Shown here: positions 1-8,167 of the stretch, in pieces
Numbering within the stretch: position 1 is the first letter of the stretch
Layout: each line of letters opens with the position of its first letter
DNA from: Collinsella sp.
Lineage (GTDB): Bacteria > Actinomycetota > Coriobacteriia > Coriobacteriales > Coriobacteriaceae
NCBI GenBank assembly: GCA_019414025.1
Contig: DXMU01000048.1
Span: 1-47,053 of the forward strand
Reading direction: 5' to 3'
Length of the DNA: 47,053 nucleotides
Notes under the pieces: model-generated
Database searches by the model: none
Told to the model about the DNA's origin: nothing
Seen by the model: the letters and a program-made list of their open reading frames with translations, nothing else
Program-made: the position numbers and the translations under genes

Positions 1-55
1 GGTCATGCCGCCGAAGTTGAAAGGCAGATTGCCGCTCTGGCGGGTTTGCAGCGTC
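1..55 (-). repeat. Partial copy of a palindromic intergenic element (copy A)
   Basis: These 55 bases are identical to 3262-3316. They form one half of a ~99-bp palindrome whose complete copy lies at 3210-3308; the other half would lie left of the window. As in the complete copy, the element sits just downstream of a gene's stop codon (here the SDR gene) with a 27-bp hairpin in between. Confidence 0.8.
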
Positions 56-60
56 AACTG

Positions 61-87
61 GTTACGCGGTTCGTAGAACCGCGTAAC
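61..87 (-). terminator. Perfect hairpin directly after the SDR stop codon
   Basis: Two 12-bp arms (GTTACGCGGTTC / GAACCGCGTAAC) pair perfectly around a 3-nt loop, starting 2 nt past the stop codon. There is no clear T-run, so termination is inferred. The equivalent hairpin after queA (3322-3348) has the same length and the same outer GTTACG/CGTAAC but a different, still paired, interior. Confidence 0.55.
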
Positions 88-89
88 TG

Positions 90-890
90 CTAGGGCCGCT
101 GGCCCATGCCACCCTCGAGGGTGACGGTCTCGCCGTTCATGTACTTAAAGTCGGGACCGCAGAGCTGAACGACCACGCGGCCGATTTCCTTCTCGACGTC
201 GCCGTAGTGACCAGCCGGCGGCATGTGGACGTTGGCCTTGAACGCCTCGGGATAGGCATCCTGGAAGTTCTCGAGCGCAGCGGTCCAAGCAAGCGGGCAC
301 ACGATGTTGACGTTGATGCCGTCCTTGCCCCACTCGTTGGCGGCAACGCGGGTCAGGCCGCGGATGCCCTCCTTGGCGGCAGCATAGCTGCACTGGCCAT
401 AGTTGCCAAACAGGCCGGCGCCCGAGGCAAAGTTGACCACGGAGCCCTTGGTCTCCTTCAGGTGCGGATAGGCCTTCTGCATGTACAGATAGGTAGCATA
501 CAGACCGGAGTAAATGGCCAGGTTAAACTGATCCATGGTGTGATCGGCGATGGTCACGCCCGAGGCGCTAGCCTGAGCATTGTTGACGACGGCGTCGATG
601 CGGCCGAACTCCTCAATGGCCTTGTCGATGACGTTCTGGACGACGGCCTCGTTGTCCTGACCAGCCGAGACATCGGCCTGAACAGGCAGAACCTTGACAC
701 CGTACTCGGCCTCGAGAGACTCCTTGGCGGCCTCGAGCTTGGCGACGTTGCGGCCGGTGATGACGAGGTTCGCGCCCTCCTTGGCAAATGCGATATCGAT
801 GCCGTAGCCGATGGAGCCAGCGGAACCGTCCTTAAGTGTGGCCTTGCCGCCGCCGGTGACGATCACGGTCTTACCAGTGAAAAGTCCCAT
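90..890 (-). CDS. SDR oxidoreductase, candidate 12-alpha-hydroxysteroid dehydrogenase
   Basis: A 266-residue classical short-chain dehydrogenase/reductase: an NAD(P)(H)-dependent alcohol/ketone oxidoreductase with a Rossmann fold. The nucleotide-binding loop near residues 12-30 is stretched (TGGG, then about 11 residues, then IGYG). NNAQ at 103-106 replaces the usual NNAG, and the catalytic set is S156, Y169 and K173 (YAAAK). The ATG at 890 is preferred over an upstream alternative because AAAGGA lies ~6 nt before it. The stretched loop, NNAQASASG and the C-terminal EGGMGQRP match what I remember of clostridial 12-alpha-hydroxysteroid dehydrogenases, which oxidise the bile-acid 12-hydroxyl. 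That substrate is inferred; the SDR assignment is secure. The gene stands alone, divergent from the coiled-coil gene. Confidence 0.93.
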   Translation of the reverse strand: MGLFTGKTVIVTGGGKATLKDGSAGSIGYGIDIAFAKEGANLVITGRNVAKLEAAKESLEAEYGVKVLPVQADVSAGQDNEAVVQNVIDKAIEEFGRIDAVVNNAQASASGVTIADHTMDQFNLAIYSGLYATYLYMQKAYPHLKETKGSVVNFASGAGLFGNYGQCSYAAAKEGIRGLTRVAANEWGKDGINVNIVCPLAWTAALENFQDAYPEAFKANVHMPPAGHYGDVEKEIGRVVVQLCGPDFKYMNGETVTLEGGMGQRP

Positions 891-1184
891 ACAAAGTCCT
901 TTCAAATCGCGACGGGCACGCCCGCCGACTGCGCGTATCCAACTTCACGCGCCAAAAGCTGAGATGCAACTTTAGCGTGTTCAAGCAAAAATAAAAGACC
1001 GCGGTAGGCGAACGGCACCACGTAGTTCGGCGAAGGGATTGTCAAGTACAAACTGGATAAAACGGCCGAGTTATTGTTATCAGATCGAGCCATCGAACAC
1101 GTTTTGAAACTTTGCTGCGGCGCGCGGGATGTCGGCGCGAGACCTTATCATAGGGTGACAAACAACGATGAGGAGCACATGCCT

Positions 1185-2978
1185 ATGACAGACGAGCTGG
1201 ACCCCCAGACTCAAGAGCATATTGATCATTCCGCAGACGCCGTCGACGACTGCGATACTCCTACCTGCGTCGACGCCTCCACCGATGCGCCCGCCACCGC
1301 AGATGCGCCCGCTGCCGCAGATGTGCACGCCGATGCGGATAAAGCAACAGACACAGACGATACTGTCGAGCATGACGAAAGCGAGCAGCCGGAGCCGAGC
1401 GATGCCGAACCCGACACAGACCCCGCGCCACAGGCGGCAGGCCCTATCGAGGTGTCTTCGGAAGAAGAGCTCGACGCCGTCATGGACTCCATGATGGATG
1501 CCGTCAAAGCGATGAAAGACGCCGTCGCCGATGCCGATATTGATGCCGAGGAAGAGGAGGCCGCCGAGGCGGCCTCGACCTTTGTGCCCGGCGAGACTCC
1601 GGTTGCCGACCAGGGCAGCACCATGCCCTCGTTTCTGCAGCTCGAGCACCCCACGATTGGCGCCGATGCGGTCGACCCGCACGCAGCAGGCTTTTCTGTG
1701 ATCGAGGGCGGTGCCGGCAATATCGCCGTGCCGCAGGCTGCCGATGCGGACGCTGCCGGCACCGCTCGCCCGACCGTCCCCCACTCCCCCGCCGCGAGTC
1801 GCGATCTGGGGACCGCTGTCTCGAACACCGCGAACGCCGTGGGCACCTTTATCGCCCAGGGTGCCTCGGCCATGCGCGAGATGAACGCCGCGAAAAAGGC
1901 ACTTGCCGATGCCCGCGCCCATCTGACCGAACTTGAGCAGCGCATTGCCGATCAGGCCGAGGAACTCGAGACGCGCCAGGATATCGGAGGCCGCTACGAC
2001 CAGATCGTCGCCGACCAGCGTCAGGCGATCGCCACAGCGCAAAAGACCGCTGCGGCAGCCGAGATTGACCGTGATGCCCACGCCGCCAAAGCGACAGAGC
2101 TCAAGGGTCAGTTCGAACAAATGAAGACAGAGGATGACGCGACTGAGCTCTGCCTGAAGGCTGCGCTCGATGCCGTGGAGGCCCGCGAGGCGAGCTCTCG
2201 CGATACCGGCAACCGCCTCGTTCGACGTCTTGAGGATTCCAAGCGTATCCGCGACAAGGTGAAGGCCGAGCGAGACGCCGGCATTGCGGCCGCACAACAA
2301 ACCGTCGACGCCACGCGCGCCCAGCTCGAGACGCTGCGTCATGAGTATGCCGAACTGCAACGCAATCCCTCGGCAAATCCCGCCAACTATACGGTGCGCA
2401 CCAGCGAGCTCTCGATGCAGATCTCCGACACGGCAGATGCCCTGCGTAAAGCCGAAGAAGATGTCCCGCGCATCACCGCCGACCTTGAGCACTCGCTTGC
2501 CGCAGCCGAGCAGGCCGTCGAGCAGGCGCAAGCCCCCATCGCCGACGCCAAGCGAGCCCATCAGGCCGTGACGGCAGAGGCCGATGCCGCGCGCGACGAG
2601 CTGCAGACCGCAAAAACCGCCGCTGCAACGCGCCAGCGCGAACTGCGCGAGAAGATCGCCGCCGAGGACAAGGCACGCCGCGACCAAGAGCAGAGCATAG
2701 CCAACGCCCAAGCAGATGCCGCGCATGCGCAGTCGATTATCGAACAGGCGACCGAGGTGCACGACCACCCAGAGATCACCGAGTCGCTTGCAGGATCCTT
2801 GGCCCGAGACAAAGCCGAACACGCCGAGACCGAGCGAGAAGTCGCCCAGCTCGAGGCCACCGAGGACGCGGTGCGCGAGCGTACCCGCGACTCACGCATC
2901 AAATTCACCGGCGCCATCGTCTGCATCGTCGCCGCAATCCTGGTGATCATCCTAGTCTGGCTGTTCGCAAGCAAGTAA
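1185..2978 (+). CDS. Tail-anchored acidic coiled-coil protein, function unknown
   Basis: A 597-residue protein in three parts. Residues ~1-140 are very acidic and rich in Ala, Asp and Thr, likely disordered. Residues ~210-570 are Ala/Glu/Arg/Lys/Gln-rich with heptad-like spacing, a long coiled coil. The C-terminus is one hydrophobic helix of ~20 residues (AIVCIVAAILVIILVWLF) followed by three residues, so the protein should be tail-anchored with the coiled coil in the cytoplasm. AGGAG at 1171-1175 lies 9 nt from the ATG at 1185; an ATG at 1179 in the same frame is too close. No family is recognised. A structural or envelope-scaffold role is a guess from shape only. Confidence 0.88.
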   Translation: MTDELDPQTQEHIDHSADAVDDCDTPTCVDASTDAPATADAPAAADVHADADKATDTDDTVEHDESEQPEPSDAEPDTDPAPQAAGPIEVSSEEELDAVMDSMMDAVKAMKDAVADADIDAEEEEAAEAASTFVPGETPVADQGSTMPSFLQLEHPTIGADAVDPHAAGFSVIEGGAGNIAVPQAADADAAGTARPTVPHSPAASRDLGTAVSNTANAVGTFIAQGASAMREMNAAKKALADARAHLTELEQRIADQAEELETRQDIGGRYDQIVADQRQAIATAQKTAAAAEIDRDAHAAKATELKGQFEQMKTEDDATELCLKAALDAVEAREASSRDTGNRLVRRLEDSKRIRDKVKAERDAGIAAAQQTVDATRAQLETLRHEYAELQRNPSANPANYTVRTSELSMQISDTADALRKAEEDVPRITADLEHSLAAAEQAVEQAQAPIADAKRAHQAVTAEADAARDELQTAKTAAATRQRELREKIAAEDKARRDQEQSIANAQADAAHAQSIIEQATEVHDHPEITESLAGSLARDKAEHAETEREVAQLEATEDAVRERTRDSRIKFTGAIVCIVAAILVIILVWLFASK

Positions 2979-3006
2979 ACCGGCTGCCAAAAAAAACGCT
3001 CAACGC

Positions 3007-3073
3007 AGTTGCGGTGAGATAGTTCTTGAATTGGCCTTTTTTGAGGCTAAACAGGAACTATCTCACCGCAACT
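3007..3073. repeat. 19-bp perfect inverted repeat after the coiled-coil gene
   Basis: Arms at 3007-3025 and 3055-3073 (AGTTGCGGTGAGATAGTTC and its complement) are perfectly paired. The 29-nt centre can extend the stem (TTGGCC with GGCTAA) around a T6 run. It begins 28 bp after the coiled-coil stop codon. It may be a terminator-like structure or a small palindromic repeat; the long arms favour a repeat. Confidence 0.7.
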
Positions 3074-3127
3074 TATTTAGATCGACGCAAGGCAACCTAT
3101 CCCTCTTGCACCGATCTCTTGACATAA

Positions 3128-3177
3128 GGACTGTCCCCAGGTGCCGACACAAAAGGAACGTCCCCAAGTGCCAACAA
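3128..3177. repeat. Two tandem GTCCCC-core REP-like motifs
   Basis: GGACTGTCCCCAGGTGCCGA at 3128 and GGAACGTCCCCAAGTGCCAA at 3155 are near copies offset by 27 bp. Short repeats with a GTCCCC core resemble REP sequences mobilised by RAYT (Y1-type) transposases. No such transposase lies in the window, so the link is inference. Confidence 0.55.
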
Positions 3178-3209
3178 CGGCGATGCCGATGTTTTGGCAA
3201 AGTCAGCGA

Positions 3210-3308
3210 AAACCCGCCAGAGCGAGCAAGGTGCCTTGAAACAAGGCGGCATTGACCTTCTGGTCATGCCGCCGAAGTTGAAAGGCAGATTGCCGCTCTG
3301 GCGGGTTT
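3210..3308 (-). repeat. 99-bp palindromic intergenic element (copy B, complete)
   Basis: Outer 15-bp arms AAACCCGCCAGAGCG (3210-3224) and CGCTCTGGCGGGTTT (3294-3308) are perfect complements. A middle pair (GCAA..TGCCTT) and an inner pair (GGCGGCAT-T-GACC / GGTC-ATGCCGCC, 3245-3273) make almost the whole element one folded hairpin. Bases 3262-3316 recur exactly at 1-55. Both copies lie ~5-15 bp beyond a 27-bp hairpin that follows a stop codon. It encodes nothing and resembles REP/MITE-type dispersed palindromes. Confidence 0.8.
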
Positions 3309-3321
3309 GCAGCGTCGGCCG

Positions 3322-3348
3322 GTTACGGCGTTTGGAAAACGCCGTAAC
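3322..3348 (-). terminator. Hairpin directly after the queA stop codon
   Basis: GTTACGGCGTT and AACGCCGTAAC pair perfectly around a 5-nt loop, abutting the queA TAG. It is the structural twin of the hairpin at 61-87, with compensatory changes inside the stem. It likely ends the queA operon transcript, although no U-run follows. Confidence 0.55.
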
Positions 3349-4566
3349 CTACTGAATGAGCATCGCGTCGCCAAAGCTGAAGAAGCGGTAGCGCTCCTCG
3401 ATGGCAGCGGCGTAGGCATCCATGATCTGGTCGCGGGTGGCAAGCGCGCTTACGAGCATCATGAGCGTGGAGCGCGGCACGTGGAAGTTCGTGATCAGCG
3501 CGTCGACCACGTGATAGGTCGAGCCGGGCATGAGGTAGAGCTGCGTCGTGGCGTTCTCGCGTACCACGATGTCGCCACGGCCGAGCGTATCAGCCCCGTC
3601 CTCGCGGCCCTCAAAATAGCGCGCCGTCACGGCTGGATCGGACACCGACGCCTCCGCGTCAAACGCGCTTTCGAGCGAGCGCACCGCGGTGGTGCCGACG
3701 GCGATCACGCGATGTCCCTCGGCCTTGGCCTTGTGCACGGCGTCGACCACCTCCTGCGATACGTGGTAGCGCTCGGTGTGCATGACGTGCTGCGTAGGGT
3801 CGTCCTCCTCCACCAAGCGAAAGGTATCGATGCCCACCTCGAGCTCGACGGCGGCAAACTTCGCACCCTTGGCCTCGATGGCAGCCATGAGCTCGGGGGT
3901 AAAGTGCAGACCCGCCGTGGGAGCGGCAGCCGAGTGCTCCTCCTTCATGGCGTAGACGGTCTGGTACTTCTCGGGATCGCCCTCGTAATCGGTAATGTAG
4001 GGCGGCAGCGGCACGTGACCGGCAGCATGAATGGCCTCGTCGAGCGTGCGCGGATCGCCGGCGGCGTTGCAACCGGCCGGCTCAAAACGCACCAGTCGGC
4101 CGCCGCGGCTATCGGTGACAAAGTCGACGACCTCGGCCGTCAGCACCACGGGAGCCCCCTCGGGCGCATGAGCGCCACCGGCGCGATACTCAATTTGGGC
4201 ACCGGGCTTCAGACGCTTGCCCGGCTTGACCAGGCACTCCCAAACGTGACCCAGCGGGTCAACATCCTCGCGGCGCTTGAGCAGCAGCGTCTCGACCACG
4301 CCGCCCGAGCCCGTCTTGCGACCGATCAAACGGGCCGGCATCACGCGCGTCTGGTTGATGACGAGCACGTCGCCCGGCTCGATATAGTCGATGATGTCGC
4401 GGAAGATGCGGTGCTCAACGGTACCGCCGTGCTCCAGCGGCGTTCCCGCCTGGGAGCCCTTGCGATCCACCACCAGCAGGCGGCAGGAGTCGCGCGGCTC
4501 GGCAGGAGCCTGGGCGATGAGCTCTTCGGGCAGGTTATAGTCAAAATCATCGGTACGCATAGACAC
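3349..4566 (-). CDS. queA: QueA, SAM:tRNA ribosyltransferase-isomerase
   Basis: This enzyme transfers and isomerises the ribosyl group of S-adenosylmethionine onto 7-aminomethyl-7-deazaguanine in tRNA, making epoxyqueuosine at the wobble position of GUN-anticodon tRNAs. The 405-residue product has family length and signatures: N-terminal DFDYNLPEELIAQAP, RDSCRLLVVDR, INQTRVMPARL, AAPTAGLHFTPEL and a C-terminal NFHVPRSTLMMLVSA block. The start is taken as GTG at 4566 because AAGGAG lies 8 nt upstream; an ATG two codons later has looser spacing. It is 64 bp downstream of queH on the same strand, so the last two steps of queuosine synthesis are co-transcribed. Confidence 0.97.
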   Translation of the reverse strand: MSMRTDDFDYNLPEELIAQAPAEPRDSCRLLVVDRKGSQAGTPLEHGGTVEHRIFRDIIDYIEPGDVLVINQTRVMPARLIGRKTGSGGVVETLLLKRREDVDPLGHVWECLVKPGKRLKPGAQIEYRAGGAHAPEGAPVVLTAEVVDFVTDSRGGRLVRFEPAGCNAAGDPRTLDEAIHAAGHVPLPPYITDYEGDPEKYQTVYAMKEEHSAAAPTAGLHFTPELMAAIEAKGAKFAAVELEVGIDTFRLVEEDDPTQHVMHTERYHVSQEVVDAVHKAKAEGHRVIAVGTTAVRSLESAFDAEASVSDPAVTARYFEGREDGADTLGRGDIVVRENATTQLYLMPGSTYHVVDALITNFHVPRSTLMMLVSALATRDQIMDAYAAAIEERYRFFSFGDAMLIQ

Positions 4567-4630
4567 GTCGGATACTCCTTATATAGTTAAAGTCCGCTCT
4601 ACATCCTAGCAGGCTGCCAGCCCAAAAGAA

Positions 4631-5206
4631 CTACTTTTTGGACGCTTTGCGCTCGTCGCGGATGCGGGCGCGGTCCATGGCCGCCTCGACGGCCGAGAAT
4701 CGGCAGCCGCAGTAATTCTGCCGATACATGCCCAGCTCGCGCGAACGACGCGTGGCCTCGGGGTAATACGGGCGAAAATCGCGAATCACCGGGGTGAGCC
4801 CATGTGCCGCCGCCAAGCGCTCGAGCACGTCATTGCAGGTGTCGAACAGCTGATACGGCGAGACGGCGAGCGTCGTGCCCACAAACTCAAACCCGCGCTC
4901 CTGGGCCACACGGCACGCCTCGGCCAGACGCAGGGCATAGCACGCGCGACAGCGACGGGCTCGGTCGGCTCCCAGCGGGGCCACGCCGGCCTCCCAGCGC
5001 TCACGGTCCTCCCCCGCCTCGATAAGCTCGATGTCGCCATCGGCACACCACCGGCGCAGCTCGTCCAAACGCCGCTGCCATTCATCGTGAGGCTGAATAT
5101 TGGGGTTTGTCCAGCAGATTGTGGGCTCAAACCCTTCCTCGCGCAGCAGGCGGACCGGCTCAAGCGAGCATGGTGCACAGCACGCATGCAGCAACAACGG
5201 CTTCAT
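4631..5206 (-). CDS. queH: QueH, epoxyqueuosine reductase
   Basis: QueH (the former DUF208 family) reduces the epoxide of epoxyqueuosine in tRNA to queuosine. It is unrelated to the cobalamin-dependent QueG, so this step needs no B12. The 191-residue product opens MKPLLLHACCAPCS with the family Cys-Cys-x-x-Cys, then has ICWTNPNIQP, RRCRACY and a C-terminal YCGC; the cysteines are expected metal and iron-sulfur ligands. The start is the ATG at 5206, with AGGAG 6 nt upstream; that ribosome-binding site overlaps the stop region of the DUF3267 gene. Followed by queA. Confidence 0.95.
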   Translation of the reverse strand: MKPLLLHACCAPCSLEPVRLLREEGFEPTICWTNPNIQPHDEWQRRLDELRRWCADGDIELIEAGEDRERWEAGVAPLGADRARRCRACYALRLAEACRVAQERGFEFVGTTLAVSPYQLFDTCNDVLERLAAAHGLTPVIRDFRPYYPEATRRSRELGMYRQNYCGCRFSAVEAAMDRARIRDERKASKK

Positions 5207-5216
5207 CGACATCTCC

Positions 5217-5783
5217 TCACCCGAAAAAGCGCACGCCGAAGGACGTGTCCTCGCAGGCGACAATGCGGCGGTCGCGCAAGATGGTCCGCACGTAATACCA
5301 GTCGCCTACACAGCCCGACAAATGCAAGCCGGCCGCCAAATAGCACAGCAGCGGATAGCCCGAAAACGCAAACCCCAGGGCAAACGCTGTCGTCACAACA
5401 ACCGTCGGCGCCAGGCAAACCGCCACGTACCGCCGGCGCGAATACACAACGCCCTCGGCGCAGGCATAGATCATCGCCGTCTCGCGATTCGCCCCAAAGG
5501 TCACCTTCGCGCCCGCAGGCGCCAGCAGCTTAAAAAACACACCGTGCACCAGCTCGTGCACGGCAAATGAAGCCGCCGAAACCGCAGTCAAGCCGACCAT
5601 CCAGCCCAAGACGGCCATCCAGCCGCCCGCGTCAGCCACATCCAAGTCTGCAGGCCCGCCCAGCAGCATAAACACCGGCACCAGGCACACGGCAAACACG
5701 CCGACTACGACCATCCCCCACACGAAGCAAGCGTGCAGAAAATCCTCGTCCTCAAACGCATGTATGTTGGAAATCTCATTCAT
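5217..5783 (-). CDS. DUF3267-like membrane protein with HExxH motif
   Basis: A 188-residue integral membrane protein with ~4 hydrophobic segments (about residues 20-42, 55-75, 118-138 and 142-160). HELVH sits at the end of the second, the zinc-binding signature of membrane metalloproteases, and DUF3267 proteins carry it at this place. Whether it is an active peptidase cannot be told from sequence. Its stop codon touches the queH ribosome-binding site, so it leads the queH-queA operon, although its link to queuosine is unclear. No strong Shine-Dalgarno precedes the ATG. Confidence 0.8.
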   Translation of the reverse strand: MNEISNIHAFEDEDFLHACFVWGMVVVGVFAVCLVPVFMLLGGPADLDVADAGGWMAVLGWMVGLTAVSAASFAVHELVHGVFFKLLAPAGAKVTFGANRETAMIYACAEGVVYSRRRYVAVCLAPTVVVTTAFALGFAFSGYPLLCYLAAGLHLSGCVGDWYYVRTILRDRRIVACEDTSFGVRFFG

Positions 5784-5915
5784 AGCATCTTAGGATAGCG
5801 CCCCTGCCACGTACCCGTCCGCATGTGCGATAATGTCGAACGATATGCACGAATTGACCACCGCGTCGCCAGGCCTTGCGCCCGGCCGCGCTCTCACCAT
5901 ATGCGAAGGAGTCCC

Positions 5916-8066
5916 ATGGCATCCAAATACTCCATGAACGACCGTCCCAGCTGGCCGCGCCGCGCCATCGTTACCGCCGGCGAGCCCTACGGCAACAAGG
6001 GCCTTCACTTTGGCCACGTTGGCGGCGTCTTTGTCCCGGCCGACTTCTTCGCCCGTTTCCTGCGCGACCGCCTGGGCCGCGAGAACGTCATCTTCACCTC
6101 GGGCACCGACTGCTACGGCTCGCCCATCATGGAGAGCTACCGCAAGCTCAAGGAGAACGAAGGCTACGATAAGTCCATCGGCGAGTATGTCGAGTCCAAT
6201 CACTCCCGACAGGCCGCGACCCTCAACAACTACAACATCAGCTGCGACATCTACGGCGGCTCAGGCCTTGAGCCAGCTGCGCAGATTCACAACGAGGTTA
6301 CCGCCGAGATTATCGAGCGCCTGCACGAGCAGGGCACCATCTCCAAGCGCTCCACGCTGCAGTTCTACGATGCCAAGGCCGGCACGTTCCTCAACGGCCG
6401 TCAGGTGATCGGCCGCTGCCCCATCCAGGGCTGCAAGTCCGAGAAGGCTTATGCCGACGAGTGCGATCTGGGCCACCAGTTTGAGCCCGAAGAGCTCATC
6501 GCACCCAAGAGCCAGCTCACCGGCGAGGTGCCCGAGCTGCGCCCGGTCGACAACCTCTACTTCGACCTACCCGCCTACCTCGACTTTATGAAGACCTATA
6601 CCGCCAAGCTCGCCCAGAACCCGCAGGTTCGCTCCGTGGTCTCCAAGACCATGGAGGAGTGGCTGCTGCCGGCACAGCTCTACATCCAAAACAAGTTCCG
6701 CGAGGCCTTCGATGCCGTCGAGGATCAGCTCCCCGAGCACACCGTGCTGGAGCCCGAGGGCAACAAGAGCAGCTTTACCGTCACCTTCCCCAGCTGGAAG
6801 GAGCGCGACGATGCCCACGCGGTGCTCGCCAACGGCGGCGTGCGCTTCCGCAGCGGCAAGGCGCTCGTGCCCTTTCGCATCACCGGCAACATCGACTGGG
6901 GCGTTCCGGTGCCCGAGGTCGATGGCGTCTCCGACGTCACCTGCTGGTGCTGGCCCGAGAGCCTGTGGGCGCCCATCAGCTATACGCGTACCGTGCTCGC
7001 GCGCGATGCCAAGGCCGCCGGCGTGACCGAGGGCGTCGCCGCCCAGGATGCCGCCCTCATGGGCGAGCCCGCTGCCGATTCCACACAGGTACCCGCACCC
7101 ACCTACCAGCACAGTTCGCTCGACTGGCGCGACTGGTGGTGCTCTGACGACGCTCAGATCTACCAGTTCATCGGTCAGGACAACATCTACTTCTACTGCA
7201 TCGCGCAGACCGCCATGTGGGAGGCCCTGGGCTGGGACCTCACGCAGAGCACCGTCAGCGCCTGCTACCACCTGCTCTACATGGGCAAAAAGGCCAGCTC
7301 GTCCTCGCAGACGCCTCCCCCGCCGGCAGACGACCTACTCAACCACTACACCTGCGAGCAGATGCGCGCGCACTGGCTGTCGCTCGGCCTGTCCGAGAAG
7401 CCGGTGAGCTTTAGCCCCAAGGCATACGACACGCGTGTGACCGGCAAGGACAAGGACGGCAACGAGGTGCGCGCCTGCGACGACAAGCGCGTTATCGATC
7501 CGGCCCTTAAGGAGAGCGCCCTTTTGACCGGCGTATTCAACCGTCTGGCCCGCAGCTGCTTCTACGGCGTTGCCATCAAGGAAGGCGACGAGAGCCCCTA
7601 CCGCAACGGCTGCATCCCCGCTGGTGCCGCTTCTGACACCGTGGTCGAAGCCGCCCAGCAGGCAACCCTTGCCTTTGAGCAGGCCATGTACAAGTTCGAG
7701 ACGCACCGCGCGCTCGCCGTGTGTGACGACTACCTGCGCGCCGCCAACAAGCGCTGGAGCGACGCCTCCAAGGCCGCCAACAAGCTCGAGGGCGAGCCAG
7801 CCAGCGCCGCAATGACGCAGGCCCTCGTCGACGCCTTTACCGAGCTGCGCGTGGCGACCGTGCTCATGCACGGCATCGTCCCGGCCGGCTGCGAGCTCAT
7901 CTGTGAGTACTTCGACGTCGACCCGGTCGCCTTCTTTAGCTGGGACAACATCTTTGCCTCCACGGACGAGTTCGTGGAGAGCCTGGGCGAGAAGCCCGGC
8001 GAGCACCGCGTGAAGCCACTGCCCCCGCGCTTCGACTTCTTCAGCAAGCACGAGAGCCAGTACTAA
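5916..8066 (+). CDS. Methionyl-tRNA-synthetase-like class I tRNA ligase, divergent
   Basis: A 716-residue class I aminoacyl-tRNA synthetase closest to MetRS. The HIGH motif is present as HFGH (~residue 31, after AGEPYGNKGL). FTSGTDCYGSP follows, then a zinc-knuckle-like segment (CPIQGC..ECDLGH). NIDWGVPVP and IGQDNIYFYCIAQTAMW are typical of the MetRS active-site region. The KMSKS loop is replaced by GKKASSSS at ~458, followed by a proline stretch. The C-terminal helical anticodon-binding domain is present. Start ATG at 5916 has GAAGGAG 5 nt upstream. I recall the same KKASSS form in Coriobacteriia proteins, so this may be the lineage's MetRS or a paralogue; a canonical metG elsewhere would decide. 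Confidence 0.88.
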   Translation: MASKYSMNDRPSWPRRAIVTAGEPYGNKGLHFGHVGGVFVPADFFARFLRDRLGRENVIFTSGTDCYGSPIMESYRKLKENEGYDKSIGEYVESNHSRQAATLNNYNISCDIYGGSGLEPAAQIHNEVTAEIIERLHEQGTISKRSTLQFYDAKAGTFLNGRQVIGRCPIQGCKSEKAYADECDLGHQFEPEELIAPKSQLTGEVPELRPVDNLYFDLPAYLDFMKTYTAKLAQNPQVRSVVSKTMEEWLLPAQLYIQNKFREAFDAVEDQLPEHTVLEPEGNKSSFTVTFPSWKERDDAHAVLANGGVRFRSGKALVPFRITGNIDWGVPVPEVDGVSDVTCWCWPESLWAPISYTRTVLARDAKAAGVTEGVAAQDAALMGEPAADSTQVPAPTYQHSSLDWRDWWCSDDAQIYQFIGQDNIYFYCIAQTAMWEALGWDLTQSTVSACYHLLYMGKKASSSSQTPPPPADDLLNHYTCEQMRAHWLSLGLSEKPVSFSPKAYDTRVTGKDKDGNEVRACDDKRVIDPALKESALLTGVFNRLARSCFYGVAIKEGDESPYRNGCIPAGAASDTVVEAAQQATLAFEQAMYKFETHRALAVCDDYLRAANKRWSDASKAANKLEGEPASAAMTQALVDAFTELRVATVLMHGIVPAGCELICEYFDVDPVAFFSWDNIFASTDEFVESLGEKPGEHRVKPLPPRFDFFSKHESQY

Positions 8067-8083
8067 AGCACGCTAGTAGCAAC

Positions 8084-8136
8084 GCGCCCGGGAATGATTA
8101 TTCTGGGACGGGGATTAAAAAATCATTCCCGGGCGC
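8084..8136 (+). repeat. REP-like hairpin, first of an inverted pair
   Basis: A perfect 16-bp stem (GCGCCCGGGAATGATT and its complement) encloses a 21-nt loop reading ATTCTGGGACGGGGATTAAA plus A. It lies 17 bp after the tRNA ligase stop codon and could also act as a terminator. The core recurs inverted at 8168-8204. The GGGACGGGG core resembles RAYT-associated REP sequences. Confidence 0.7.
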
Positions 8137-8167
8137 CACAGTACAGTCTTTTTGTGACGGGAGTCAT

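Noticed and set aside
1080..2822. A 580-codon minus-strand frame opposite the coiled-coil gene
   Set aside because: Shadow of a highly repetitive Ala/Glu/Asp-rich gene; the composition (Gly/Leu/Arg) and lack of a ribosome site argue against coding.
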